Source: Fidelibacterota bacterium
Lineage (GTDB): Bacteria > Fidelibacterota > UBA2242
Reading direction: 5' to 3'
Length of the DNA: 32,542 nucleotides
Assembly: GCA_016783665.1 (NCBI GenBank)
Contig: JADHWC010000023.1
Coordinates: forward strand, 1 to 32,542
Positions within the stretch are counted from its first letter, which is position 1. Each line of letters opens with the position of its first letter. This document shows, one piece after another, positions 1 to 8,162 of this stretch. Both the position numbers and the translations under genes were made by a program. The notes beneath the pieces were generated by a model. That model was not told the DNA's origin. It saw nothing but the letters and a program-made list of their open reading frames with translations, and made no database searches.

Positions 1-88
1 TCAGCGCCAGACGGATTGACGACAATAATCCGAAGCCGCTGGAACAGCCGGTGATTAAGACGACTTTTTTCTGTTTTTCAGATTTCAT
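1..88 (-). CDS. Short-chain dehydrogenase/reductase, N-terminal fragment
   Basis: Only the first 29 codons are inside the window; the gene runs off the left edge. Reading leftwards from the ATG at 88, the protein begins with a short lysine-rich stretch, then a hydrophobic beta strand (VVLITG) and the glycine motif TGCSSGFG. This is the TGxxxGxG dinucleotide-binding motif of the classical SDR family. The family uses NAD(P)H to oxidise or reduce alcohols and ketones, but substrate specificity cannot be judged without the catalytic YxxxK region. A weak purine-rich ribosome-binding site (GGGG) lies just upstream. Seen: the start and motif. Inferred: a cytoplasmic oxidoreductase. Confidence 0.72.
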   Translation of the reverse strand, partial: MKSEKQKKVVLITGCSSGFGLLSSIRLAL

Positions 89-199
89 ACTGCCCCAAAT
101 ATTTTATAAGATTTCAATTAAAAAACGTAAGATTATAATCGCTTATTTATTTTAGTCCGGAAAATCCATATTTCCAAGCCGCATATGAACTTTCCACTC

Positions 200-273
200 G
201 TTCCGAGGCTGCCCGCCTGACTGTCCGGGCAGGTGCTCCGGAACAATTGGTTACGGAGCGCAACCCCGTAGCC
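200..273. repeat. Compact double-hairpin (REP-like) element
   Basis: Two adjacent inverted repeats sit in the 320-bp gap between the SDR gene and the next gene. The first spans 200-244: outer arms GTTCCG and CCGGAAC, inner arms CTGCCCG and CGGGCAG, with a 10-nt loop. The second spans 249-273: arms GGTTACGG and CCGTAGCC, with one G-T pair. The block is much more GC-rich than its surroundings. An open frame on the minus strand across it (133-318) has no recognisable protein features and is best explained by the repeat. A shorter, related arrangement occurs near 16527-16583. A dispersed structured repeat is inferred; copy number in the genome is unknown. Confidence 0.4.
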
Positions 274-408
274 AGAAATGACTTCATTGTCGTTCCGGTA
301 TGAGTAATCTAATACCATAACAAGTAATTTGTTATAGACAAAATATCCCCCGCTGGCATAAAATTCAAGTTGACAATAGGACTTTTTAAACTTAATATTT
401 GAATAGCC

Positions 409-1146
409 ATGAGATATGGAAAAACCACATGGAATTTAATGCGACACAAAAAGATTTCTATAAGTATTTACGTAAGTTGTATAAATCTATATAGATGGTA
501 TAAATCGGACTACAAAGTGAGATACTATCTATTAATATTTTTACTATTATTATCTAATCAATTGCCGATCTATGGAAATAATAAAGTCGATAAAGGTACG
601 ATTTGCAGGAAAAATAGCATAAGTTTGAATCCAATATCTCCATTTATATCAACATATAACATTTGTTATAGTTACAGAAAACCATCGAAGAGATTAGAGC
701 TACACAATTCAGTCACTTACTTTAATAAAATATCATTTACCACTCCTCCTTTTTTTATTTTAATCAGAAGTGATTTAACTGCATTTAATTATCTAATAAG
801 TTTACGAAAGTATAAAAATACAAATTTAAACCATAGGTTTGATGGCATTGGCTTCCGTTCAATCTATATTAAATCGCATGATTCTGAATGTTTTTGGTTT
901 TTACCATTAGTCCACGATGCTCCTAGTCTAATTATTCCAGAGGCATTCTACACAAAAAGTATTTATCTTGGAATAAATTTCGAAGAGGGCTATACCATTT
1001 ATCTATTTCATAGAATTATTTTAACTTTTTCAATATCAGCATCATGTGGAATAATTTTTGAAAATAAAGAGAGTGATAGATGGGAATACATCAATAAAAT
1101 GGTATTTTTTCCGTCAATTAACGCTACAATAGGATGGTTATTATAA
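409..1146 (+). CDS. Unrecognised AT-rich exported or membrane protein
   Basis: I do not recognise this 245-residue protein. A hydrophobic segment around residues 40-55 (LLIFLLLLSNQLPIYG) looks like a signal peptide and is followed by a polar stretch. The signal would be N-terminal if translation began at the GTG at 517 (209 residues) rather than the ATG at 409; neither start has a convincing ribosome-binding site. The rest is rich in aromatic and beta-branched residues in alternating hydrophobic-polar segments, which could be strands of an outer-membrane barrel; this is a weak inference. Base composition is clearly more AT-rich than the neighbouring transporter, so recent acquisition or relaxed selection is possible. 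It could also be a degraded gene. Confidence 0.4.
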   Translation: MRYGKTTWNLMRHKKISISIYVSCINLYRWYKSDYKVRYYLLIFLLLLSNQLPIYGNNKVDKGTICRKNSISLNPISPFISTYNICYSYRKPSKRLELHNSVTYFNKISFTTPPFFILIRSDLTAFNYLISLRKYKNTNLNHRFDGIGFRSIYIKSHDSECFWFLPLVHDAPSLIIPEAFYTKSIYLGINFEEGYTIYLFHRIILTFSISASCGIIFENKESDRWEYINKMVFFPSINATIGWLL

Positions 1147-1500
1147 ATCAACATCTAACATATTAAGACTATTAGCATTCGATCGACTAAGTCATCGGTG
1201 AACAAACCTGAACAATCACTGAACCGAACGGTTAACCACTGGTGAGTTCTTAGTTTTATAAAATTTTTAACCCTTCCCAACATCAACCTGTTCGATAAAT
1301 AATACATTACATATTCACCTGATATTTTTGCTTATTAAACCGGCAGGCAAAAATCAATGCGATTGAAATTGAACTATATATCCCGATCTGTTTATGTGAA
1401 CTACTTACAGAGTTTTTCTTTTAAAATGCGGTTACATTTTTTAGATTTCACCCTGTTATTAATTAGATTATTTAAGTTTTCAGAACAATAGCGAGGACAC
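1147..1500. other. Intergenic stretch, no gene seen
   Basis: This 354-bp gap precedes the first transporter gene. It has no long open frame and I recognise no RNA gene, terminator or clear promoter hexamers. It ends with the ribosome-binding site GCGAGGA just before the ATG at 1501, and is probably the leader and promoter region of that gene. Confidence 0.4.
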
Positions 1501-2883
1501 ATGGAAGAGAAAAAACAGGAAGTGAAAAATCCACTAAAAGAGATCATCGACCCATTTAAAAACCTGATTCACGCTCCCAGGGCGTTATGGGGAATTAACC
1601 TTTCCTACCTTCTGGAAGGGTTAACCTATTTTGGAGTTCTGGGCTTATTGGCAATTTATTTCAATCGCTATATCGGGTTGAATGACATCGAAGCAGGACG
1701 CATGGTTGGGATTCTCACTGCCGGAATTACGTTAAGCATGTTGTTTCTCGGCGGAACAGTCGATTGGATCGGGGTTCGGAAGGCATTACTTGTCTCTCTG
1801 ATTTTCATGTTTCTCGGCAGAATTTTTCTGACGCTCGCGCCATCGCTGGGGATCAGCGGATTATGGGCTTCATCGCATTGGATCGCAATGCTGGGAATTC
1901 TTGGGATCGTTCTGGGGTATGGAATCTACCAACCAGCCTGTTATACCGCGGTTAAGCAATTCACCACGGGAAAAACAGCCGCTATGGGTTACGCTATGCT
2001 ATACGCTATTATGAATCTTGGTGGTTTTTTACCCGCTTTGATATCTCCGCCAATCCGAAAACGGTATGAAATCATCGGTGTTTATTGGGTATATGTAGCC
2101 TTAACAGTGACTGGAATTCTCATTGTTGCGATCATTCTATCAAAAAAGACCGTCCAAATGGCTCTGGCTAATGTTTCAAAGAATAAAACAGAAACCGAGA
2201 AAAACGAAGACGACGAAATGAACAAAATGTCGAAGAAGGAAAAAATAATATATTATTTTAAAAATTTTCCTATTCGTGACAGTCGCTTCATGTTCTTCAT
2301 TTTTATTTTAATTCCTGTTCAGACTCTTTTTGCTCATAACTGGCTAACATTACCTCAATATTTCAGCCGTGCATTTACTGGTGTAATATCCGAGAATTTT
2401 GATTTTTTCATAAATCTTAATCCGTTATTTATATTCATATTAACCCCCATGGTTGCTGCTCTTACAGCTGATAAAGATACTTATAAAATGATGATCCTTG
2501 GTACCTTCGTTATGGCATCACCAACATTTTTATTGACGCTCGGACCAAACCTCTATACAGTTTTTGGATATCTGATCATAATGACCATTGGTGAAGCCAT
2601 GTGGCAGCCCCGATTCCTGCAGTGGGTCGCAGAAATTGCTCCGAAGAACATGACCGGTATCTACATGGGCATCGGGCAATTTCCATGGTTTTTAACCAAG
2701 ATTATCACCGCCATGTACAGCGGTTGGTTTCTGATGCGATACTGCCCGGAAGGTATGGCACCGGAGTTGATGAACACTGAGAGTATGTGGCTGATCTATG
2801 GGTTCATCGCCATTATATCTCCGATTGCCTTAATCCTTGCCAAAGGATGGATGGGCAAAGGTCTTGAAAAGAATCATTCATAA
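1501..2883 (+). CDS. MFS transporter, POT (peptide) family-like
   Basis: A 460-residue integral membrane protein with about twelve hydrophobic segments, typical of the major facilitator superfamily. The first helix carries LLEGLTYFG, a degenerate version of the ExxERFxYYG signature of proton-dependent oligopeptide transporters. A charged cytoplasmic loop (about residues 225-250, rich in K and E) separates the two six-helix halves, as in the superfamily. The start is supported by GCGAGGA a few bases before the ATG. The loss of the E-R pair in helix 1 means that proton-coupled di/tripeptide uptake is not certain; the substrate could be another small molecule. A rho-independent terminator follows directly, so the gene is likely monocistronic. 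It resembles the transporter at 12138-13427, suggesting an old paralogous pair. Confidence 0.78.
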   Translation: MEEKKQEVKNPLKEIIDPFKNLIHAPRALWGINLSYLLEGLTYFGVLGLLAIYFNRYIGLNDIEAGRMVGILTAGITLSMLFLGGTVDWIGVRKALLVSLIFMFLGRIFLTLAPSLGISGLWASSHWIAMLGILGIVLGYGIYQPACYTAVKQFTTGKTAAMGYAMLYAIMNLGGFLPALISPPIRKRYEIIGVYWVYVALTVTGILIVAIILSKKTVQMALANVSKNKTETEKNEDDEMNKMSKKEKIIYYFKNFPIRDSRFMFFIFILIPVQTLFAHNWLTLPQYFSRAFTGVISENFDFFINLNPLFIFILTPMVAALTADKDTYKMMILGTFVMASPTFLLTLGPNLYTVFGYLIIMTIGEAMWQPRFLQWVAEIAPKNMTGIYMGIGQFPWFLTKIITAMYSGWFLMRYCPEGMAPELMNTESMWLIYGFIAIISPIALILAKGWMGKGLEKNHS

Positions 2884-2902
2884 AAATATCTTGTACTATA
2901 TA

Positions 2903-2940
2903 GAAAAACCTAATATCTATCTGATGTCAGGTTTTTCTTT
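2903..2940 (+). terminator. Rho-independent terminator after the transporter
   Basis: A 9-bp perfect stem (GAAAAACCT at 2903-2911 and AGGTTTTTC at 2929-2937) with a 17-nt loop lies 20 bp after the stop codon. The right arm contributes the T tract. It separates the transporter from the response regulator. Confidence 0.65.
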
Positions 2941-3006
2941 ATCATTTTTTAGGTTTATATTATCGAATAAACACAGGACGAAAGAAATCAATAGGGATTT
3001 GAGAAA

Positions 3007-3369
3007 ATGAAGCCAAAAATTATCATCGTTGATGACGATACTATAGTTTGCGAGCTCTACTCAGAGTATTTTGCTCAAAATGGATTTGACGTTTTTACAG
3101 CCTTTTCCGTTAAGGAAGCGATAAAAATAATCAGAGCGAAAGATCCTGATATTATCTTATCCGATGTCGTAATGCCCAAAGAAGACGGTTTCGATCTTTA
3201 CCAAAAAGTCCAGATGTTCAATCCCGAACTGCCATTCGTGTTTATTACCGGTTATGAACACGATGAGCGCGTTGCCAAACGCCTCAAAGAGATTGGTAAA
3301 AAGTGGATCGCCAAACCGGTGATACTGGAAGAATTAGTGGAATTAATAAAAATAGAAATGAAAAAGTAA
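3007..3369 (+). CDS. Single-domain response regulator (receiver, CheY-like)
   Basis: A 120-residue protein consisting only of a receiver domain. The acidic pocket is D9-D11, the phospho-acceptor aspartate is D53 (in SDVVMP), the switch threonine is T81 (in FITGY) and the conserved lysine is K103 (in AKP). All key residues are present, so it should be phosphorylated by a histidine kinase. There is no output domain; it may act by protein contact or as a phosphorelay intermediate. No kinase is adjacent; the nearest is the hybrid kinase at 17357-21403, which has its own receiver. It is flanked by terminators on both sides, so it is probably transcribed alone. A GAG-containing purine stretch precedes the ATG. 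Confidence 0.9.
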   Translation: MKPKIIIVDDDTIVCELYSEYFAQNGFDVFTAFSVKEAIKIIRAKDPDIILSDVVMPKEDGFDLYQKVQMFNPELPFVFITGYEHDERVAKRLKEIGKKWIAKPVILEELVELIKIEMKK

Positions 3370-3410
3370 TAAAATTCTCTTTATTAGCCGTTATACTTAA
3401 GCTAAACATT

Positions 3411-3443
3411 CTGGCAGGAGCTCTCTCCTGCCGGTTTCTTTTT
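3411..3443 (+). terminator. Strong rho-independent terminator
   Basis: A GC-rich hairpin (GGCAGGAG, loop CTCT, CTCCTGCC, extended by one G-T and one C-G pair) followed by TTTCTTTTT. It lies 40 bp after the response-regulator stop codon and before the end of the convergent minus-strand gene. Confidence 0.9.
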
Positions 3444-3478
3444 CCCGTCTTGACTGAGGTCGTAACGAAACGGCATAA

Positions 3479-4291
3479 TTAAATCTCCATTGAGCCTTTA
3501 ACAAAAAATAAATCCAGCGCCATCACCATGGCGCCCGTGTGTTTATCAAAATCACCCATAATATCTTCTATACCTTGAACAATCTCCCGCACTTCGCTCT
3601 CAGGAATAACAGTCATGATCGTTTTGCTGACATCAGAACGCTCTCCCAAAAAATTCAGAAAATCGCTGAACAGTGGAATGGTCGATAATTGATCTTTAAT
3701 GCCGGTAGATTCCAGCACATTGACGCCGCGAATGCCCCGTTCCAGAAAAAGTTCCAGGATGTCATCGAGGAAGCGTTTTTCATAGAGCACGATCATTAGC
3801 AGTTTACTGTTTTCATCTTTTTTTGCGATACCTCTTGCCGACACATACCGTATAAATGCTTCTTTTAAGGCTGTTGGACTTTTTGCATGAAATATCTCTC
3901 TCCGGGCATTGGGATTACGGGAAATTCTTGAAATCTGGGCGAGAATCTGGAGATGCTGTTCAGGCCGTTCATCAGGACCAATAATTGCAAAAAACAGCTG
4001 CGATTTTTTTCCGTCCACACTGTCAAAATGAACTCCTTTTTTAGAACACGCAATGGCGAGATGAAAATTGTTCAACCCGGCAACTTTTGCATGAGGAATC
4101 GCAACCCCCTCTTCAAAACCGGTCGATCCCATACGCTCCCGCTCCACAAGCGCTTCATATATTTTTTCAGAAGAGATATCGCTTGTGTCTTCCGCAAGCA
4201 AATCCGACAGCTTTCGTAAGCAGTCATCTTTGTTTTTTGCACTAAAATTTATCGAGCAGGATTTTTCATGAAGAATTCTAAAAATATCCAT
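3479..4291 (-). CDS. Two-domain regulator: PTS EIIA (type 2) plus PII-like domain
   Basis: A 270-residue soluble protein. Residues 1-150 are a PTS EIIA type-2 (fructose/nitrogen PTS) domain: the active-site histidine is H67 in GVAIPHAK, preceded by RERMGSTGFEEG, the usual family context. Residues about 160-265 resemble a PII (GlnB-like) fold: a strand-helix-strand ending in GIRGVNVLES, a central variable loop, and a second strand-helix unit with MTVIPESEVREIVQGIEDI. It lies 14 bp downstream of the antiporter gene, with a good ribosome-binding site (AAGGGAAG), so the two are co-transcribed. Inferred role: it senses phosphorylation or a nucleotide and modulates the antiporter. EIIA assignment is firm; the PII-like assignment comes from fold pattern only, and ligand residues are not evident. 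Confidence 0.8.
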   Translation of the reverse strand: MDIFRILHEKSCSINFSAKNKDDCLRKLSDLLAEDTSDISSEKIYEALVERERMGSTGFEEGVAIPHAKVAGLNNFHLAIACSKKGVHFDSVDGKKSQLFFAIIGPDERPEQHLQILAQISRISRNPNARREIFHAKSPTALKEAFIRYVSARGIAKKDENSKLLMIVLYEKRFLDDILELFLERGIRGVNVLESTGIKDQLSTIPLFSDFLNFLGERSDVSKTIMTVIPESEVREIVQGIEDIMGDFDKHTGAMVMALDLFFVKGSMEI

Positions 4292-4305
4292 TTATCACTT
4301 CCCTT

Positions 4306-5562
4306 TTAATCGAGTTCAGCCCCTTTGATCACACCGTATTTTGTGATAGCGGGACCGATCAGTTCATTTATAAAAACACTAAACAGCACAATATTGACGA
4401 TTAGAACCATCATCTCTTTGACAGCTTCCGGAGCTCCAGCCATGACCGGTGATGTTTGCATAAACAAAACCAGACCAATAGCAACTCCAGCCTGTGGGAA
4501 CAGACAAAATCCGAGGTAGTTTCTTATTTCCACCGTTGACTTCGTAATTATAGCTGACACGTACGTCCCCGAATATTTACCGGCAAAGCGTGCCAGGATA
4601 TAGATAATCCCTAACACAATCACAGCGCCTTTTGTAAATACATGCAGATTCAGCTCCGTTCCCGCCAGTACAAAAAACAGGGCAAATATCGGTGGTGTAA
4701 GTGGTTCGATCACCCTGAAAACCCGCTTGTTACGATGAGACAAATTTATCAACGTAGCGCCCATCATCATATTGGCAATCAGTAATGATAAATGCAGAAC
4801 AATCGCCGTGGAAATTGTCAGAAAAATCACTGCGGTCGAGATAATCAGCACTTCATTCAATCTGTATTTATTCCGGATAAATATATGCAGCAAAACACCG
4901 GTAATCAAACCCAGTAAGCCCGACAACAATAACTCCCGCATTGCATGCATGATTCCACTTAATGCGCCGGTATTACCGACGATATTCTGCATAGCCAGAC
5001 CCGGCGCTACCAGGGCAAAGATAATGCTAAAAATAATTACGCAGGCTGCATCATCCAGCGCCACCACACCGTAGAGATAATCTACAAATTCTCCCCTCGC
5101 CCGCAATTCTTTTACGATAACAACCGTCGCAGCAGGAGCCGTCGCCGTGGCGATCGCCCCAAGAATCAGGCTGTACCCCAATTCCATCTTCATCACGACC
5201 AATCCGATCACAACAAACACAAATGCAAACACTGATTGGAAAAATGTGATAATTAAAATCGTCCGACCTGTCTGTTTAAGACGGGAAAATTCAAACTCCG
5301 CTCCAATCGTAATGGCAATCAAACCGAGAGCGATTTCGGTAATACTGGTAAGTTTATAGGGCGCTGTTTGCGGAATAATTCCGATAAGCGATTCCCCCAA
5401 CAGAAGTCCGGCGAAGATATAACCGGTAATTGACGGCAATTTTATTTTTTCCGCCAGTTTGCCGAGTAAAAAACCGGTGAAAAGTAATATTCCGGTTCCG
5501 AACACTACATGATTACCGAACAGATCTTTCAGACTATCAAAAATATCAAGAAATACATTCAT
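4306..5562 (-). CDS. CPA2-family cation/proton antiporter
   Basis: A 418-residue membrane protein with about twelve hydrophobic segments, of the KefB/NapA type (monovalent cation:proton antiporter-2). Helix 4 contains TAPAATVVIV, the expected unwound-helix motif. Helix 5 contains an Asp-Asp pair (D170-D171 in VVALDDA), the ion-binding signature of electrogenic Na+/H+ antiporters. There is no C-terminal RCK or TrkA-N domain, so nucleotide control must come from elsewhere; the EIIA-PII protein encoded immediately downstream is the obvious candidate. The likely role is Na+ or K+ extrusion and pH homeostasis at the inner membrane. The ATG at 5562 follows a purine stretch (AAGGTAG). It is transcribed divergently from the yjbQ-like gene at 5698 across a 135-bp region. 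Confidence 0.85.
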   Translation of the reverse strand: MNVFLDIFDSLKDLFGNHVVFGTGILLFTGFLLGKLAEKIKLPSITGYIFAGLLLGESLIGIIPQTAPYKLTSITEIALGLIAITIGAEFEFSRLKQTGRTILIITFFQSVFAFVFVVIGLVVMKMELGYSLILGAIATATAPAATVVIVKELRARGEFVDYLYGVVALDDAACVIIFSIIFALVAPGLAMQNIVGNTGALSGIMHAMRELLLSGLLGLITGVLLHIFIRNKYRLNEVLIISTAVIFLTISTAIVLHLSLLIANMMMGATLINLSHRNKRVFRVIEPLTPPIFALFFVLAGTELNLHVFTKGAVIVLGIIYILARFAGKYSGTYVSAIITKSTVEIRNYLGFCLFPQAGVAIGLVLFMQTSPVMAGAPEAVKEMMVLIVNIVLFSVFINELIGPAITKYGVIKGAELD

Positions 5563-5697
5563 AAAACTACCTTAGTAAACAGATCAATGGATTTAATACT
5601 ATTATTTCGCATAGGTGAATTTTACATCATGAGTCAGTGAAAATCAAAGACTTTCATCAATATTATTGTTAACTTTAGAAAAAAGTGAGGATTAGTA

Positions 5698-6114
5698 ATG
5701 GTTTTTGGCGATAAAATTACACTTCAGACAAAAGGATTTTCCGATATAAAAAATATCACCGGAAAAGTGCAGGCGATTGTCGATCGATCCGGTTTAAAGA
5801 GCGGCATTGCTACGATCACAGCTATTGGTTCAACTGCCAGCGTCACAACAATTGAATTCGAACCGGCATTGGTTCAGGATATGCAGGAGCAGCTGGAAAA
5901 ATTCGCATCCCGCCACATGCATTCCCATCACTCACAAACCTGGGGAGATGACAACGGATTCTCCCACATCCGCGCCAGTTTCATGGGACCGGGAATTACT
6001 ATCCCCTTCACCAATGGCAAATTGGTTTTGGGAACCTGGCAGCAGATTGTCGTCATCGACCACGACAACTCACCTCGTCAGCGACAGGTATTTGTCCAGG
6101 TTATCGGGGAATGA
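5698..6114 (+). CDS. YjbQ/UPF0047 family protein (copy 1)
   Basis: A 138-residue protein of the YjbQ family (UPF0047, named secondary thiamine-phosphate synthase after complementation of thiE mutants; the physiological role is unsettled). Family features seen: the STASVTTIEFEP segment, a histidine-rich stretch HMHSHHSQTWGDDNGFSH that probably binds metal, the MGP turn, the GTWQQI motif near the C-terminus, and the terminal QVIGE. Length is normal for the family. The start is well supported by GTGAGG 7 bp before the ATG. It resembles archaeal-type members more than the second copy at 16603-17019 does. It has no co-directional neighbour, so it is probably transcribed alone from the divergent region shared with the antiporter. 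Confidence 0.88.
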   Translation: MVFGDKITLQTKGFSDIKNITGKVQAIVDRSGLKSGIATITAIGSTASVTTIEFEPALVQDMQEQLEKFASRHMHSHHSQTWGDDNGFSHIRASFMGPGITIPFTNGKLVLGTWQQIVVIDHDNSPRQRQVFVQVIGE

Positions 6115-6172
6115 TTTTTTTGAATATTTAAACTCAGGAGTTCAAAATCTTGAGCTCCCACCAACATATTTA

Positions 6173-8029
6173 TTACTGAAACTCCAGCATTACCACTTTC
6201 CCATCCATAGAGGTGGCGACAACCATTCGATTATCAATCGGTACAACTGTATTGATCAGAGCCACTCCGATACGATGAATTCCCTTGGTTGCTCCGGTCT
6301 CAGCATCCAGAGCGTAAACAAAACCATCTTTGGTTCCGAAAAAAAGAGTCCCGTCTTTCTCGATTGGCATTGATGGGTCAATATCATATCCGTAGCCGAC
6401 CGAATCAACCCATACAGTCACCAAAGAATCAGCTATGGGATCTATCGCAAAAACCGTATCCCACATGGTGCGTGCGAAGACGACTGATTTATCTCCGGAA
6501 ATTCCGACGGTCTCACGAACTTTAAAACGGTTTGAACGCCACAACGTTATGCCGGTATTGGCGTTAATACATGACATATACCGGTCAGGCGTCGCAATAA
6601 AGACTTTTCCCATTGTCGCAACCGGCCATACGGCTGCCGGGGAATAGAGCAATCCTTTTGTTCCATCACTCCATTTCCAAAGTAATGATCCTGTTCCAAC
6701 ATTCAACGCATACAGCTTGTTATCCCAGGCTCCGAAAATCACCTTATCATCATAAATATATGGTTTCGATTCGACAAATCCATCTACGCCATCGAAATCC
6801 CATTTAAATTTACCGTTTCTCAAATTGATAGCTCGAAAAATTCTATCACTACTGCCTATGTAAACCACATTTTTATAAATAGTCGGCACTCCGAGAACAG
6901 GCGCGCCGGTTTTAACTTTCCAGAGAAGTTTACCGTTCCTGATATTCAGGCAATAAATCATCGAATCGGTTACTCCGAATACAACACGGTTTCTGCTAAC
7001 TGCCGGAGATGAATAGACGGCATTCCCTGTTTTGAATTTCCAGATTTCCCGTCCATCTGAAATACGAAATGCCTGAACGAAACCGCCGCTGTTGGCAGAT
7101 ACAACTGCCTTTTTTGAAACCGCCGGCGATGCGGCAATCGCCCAATCCAGCTGCTTTGCCCAAATCTCTTTTACATTGGAAAATTGTCTGTTTATAGTAA
7201 AATCCGGTCTGGGATATTGCGTTGTATCGCATGTATAGTCTTTTTCTGTTATTGCTAAGCAAGCCCATGCTTCCAGCGTCTTAATTCCTGTTTGTCGTTC
7301 ACGAAAAACAATAGAATCAGGATAAACTGCCGCCAGAGTATAGCCGCCTGCTTCGGCTCTCCCCTTTAATGTGGACCGGCTCATTAAACCGGGAATGCCT
7401 TCATATTCTGTTAGACGGTTCCGATGTCCGTGACCATGCAGAATTGCCTGAATATTATAGGGTTTCACTATAGATAAATATTCATACCAATTACTCACGG
7501 AATTATCAATTGGATAGTGAGTCACTAAGAAAATCGGTTGACGAGGATCTTTCATCTCCTGCAGCGATTTTTCCAGCCAGCGCAAATCCTCCGGTGCAAT
7601 ATAGCCGTCTCCCATGCGCAGCAACGGTCCCTGATGAACTCCGATAAATCGGATTCCCTTATATTCGAAATTGAAACGGGAATCGCCAAATAACTTCGGG
7701 AATTTTTGAGTGCCGGACGATGACCACTTGGTATCATGATTTCCCGGTATGATATAATAGGGAACATCCAGCATTTCCAGAATCGTTTTAGCAGTATCCA
7801 GATAACCATTTATATCCAGTTCCGTGATGTCACCGGACACAATTACAAAATCAATATTACCAATCTGATTCACATCCAATACCGCCGCTCTCAAATCCAC
7901 CGCTCCTGATCTGGCGCTTACATGAGTATCCGTTAACCAGGCAAAATTAAACAACGGATCCGGTCTTGCGTTCGTTAAATGAATTAAAATGGAAATCAGA
8001 ATGAAGATTTTTATATACTTTTTAATCAT
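6173..8029 (-). CDS. Exported metallophosphoesterase with PQQ-type beta-propeller
   Basis: I choose the ATG at 8029 (618 residues), because it puts a signal peptide (KKYIKIFILISILIHL) at the N-terminus and has AAGGAG upstream, though with long spacing; the frame is open for 37 more codons. Residues 30-270 are a calcineurin-like phosphoesterase with all metal-binding motifs: DTH (34-36), SGD (65-67), GNHD (96-99), then THYP and HGHGH. Residues about 290-618 contain repeated blades of the PQQ-like/WD type, each with a G-x-x-x-W pattern (for example GREIWKF, GKLLWKV, GKFKWDF, GSLLWKW), predicting a propeller. The protein is probably periplasmic. The substrate is unknown; the propeller may bind a ligand or partner rather than PQQ. 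It is divergent from mrfB. Confidence 0.85.
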   Translation of the reverse strand: MIKKYIKIFILISILIHLTNARPDPLFNFAWLTDTHVSARSGAVDLRAAVLDVNQIGNIDFVIVSGDITELDINGYLDTAKTILEMLDVPYYIIPGNHDTKWSSSGTQKFPKLFGDSRFNFEYKGIRFIGVHQGPLLRMGDGYIAPEDLRWLEKSLQEMKDPRQPIFLVTHYPIDNSVSNWYEYLSIVKPYNIQAILHGHGHRNRLTEYEGIPGLMSRSTLKGRAEAGGYTLAAVYPDSIVFRERQTGIKTLEAWACLAITEKDYTCDTTQYPRPDFTINRQFSNVKEIWAKQLDWAIAASPAVSKKAVVSANSGGFVQAFRISDGREIWKFKTGNAVYSSPAVSRNRVVFGVTDSMIYCLNIRNGKLLWKVKTGAPVLGVPTIYKNVVYIGSSDRIFRAINLRNGKFKWDFDGVDGFVESKPYIYDDKVIFGAWDNKLYALNVGTGSLLWKWSDGTKGLLYSPAAVWPVATMGKVFIATPDRYMSCINANTGITLWRSNRFKVRETVGISGDKSVVFARTMWDTVFAIDPIADSLVTVWVDSVGYGYDIDPSMPIEKDGTLFFGTKDGFVYALDAETGATKGIHRIGVALINTVVPIDNRMVVATSMDGKVVMLEFQ

Positions 8030-8162
8030 GATTTCACGAACTCTCCTTTTTATAAATATGCAATCAATAGTAAGCAAATCTTTTAATAAGTACAAGAATG
8101 AATCAAAATATCGCAGCATGTTTCTTGCATATTGTTCCAACAGAGTTTATTTTTCCAAATAA

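Noticed and set aside
133-318. 61-codon open frame on the minus strand
   Set aside because: It runs through the double-hairpin repeat, has no ribosome-binding site or family features, and its composition reflects the repeat.
6115-6172. Possible hairpin terminator between yjbQ copy 1 and the phosphoesterase gene
   Set aside because: The inverted segments (CTCAGGAG and TTGAGCTCCC) pair poorly and no T tract follows.
5807-6373. 188-codon plus-strand frame overlapping yjbQ copy 1 and the end of the phosphoesterase gene
   Set aside because: It overlaps two convergent, well-supported genes in other frames, and its sequence is not protein-family-like.
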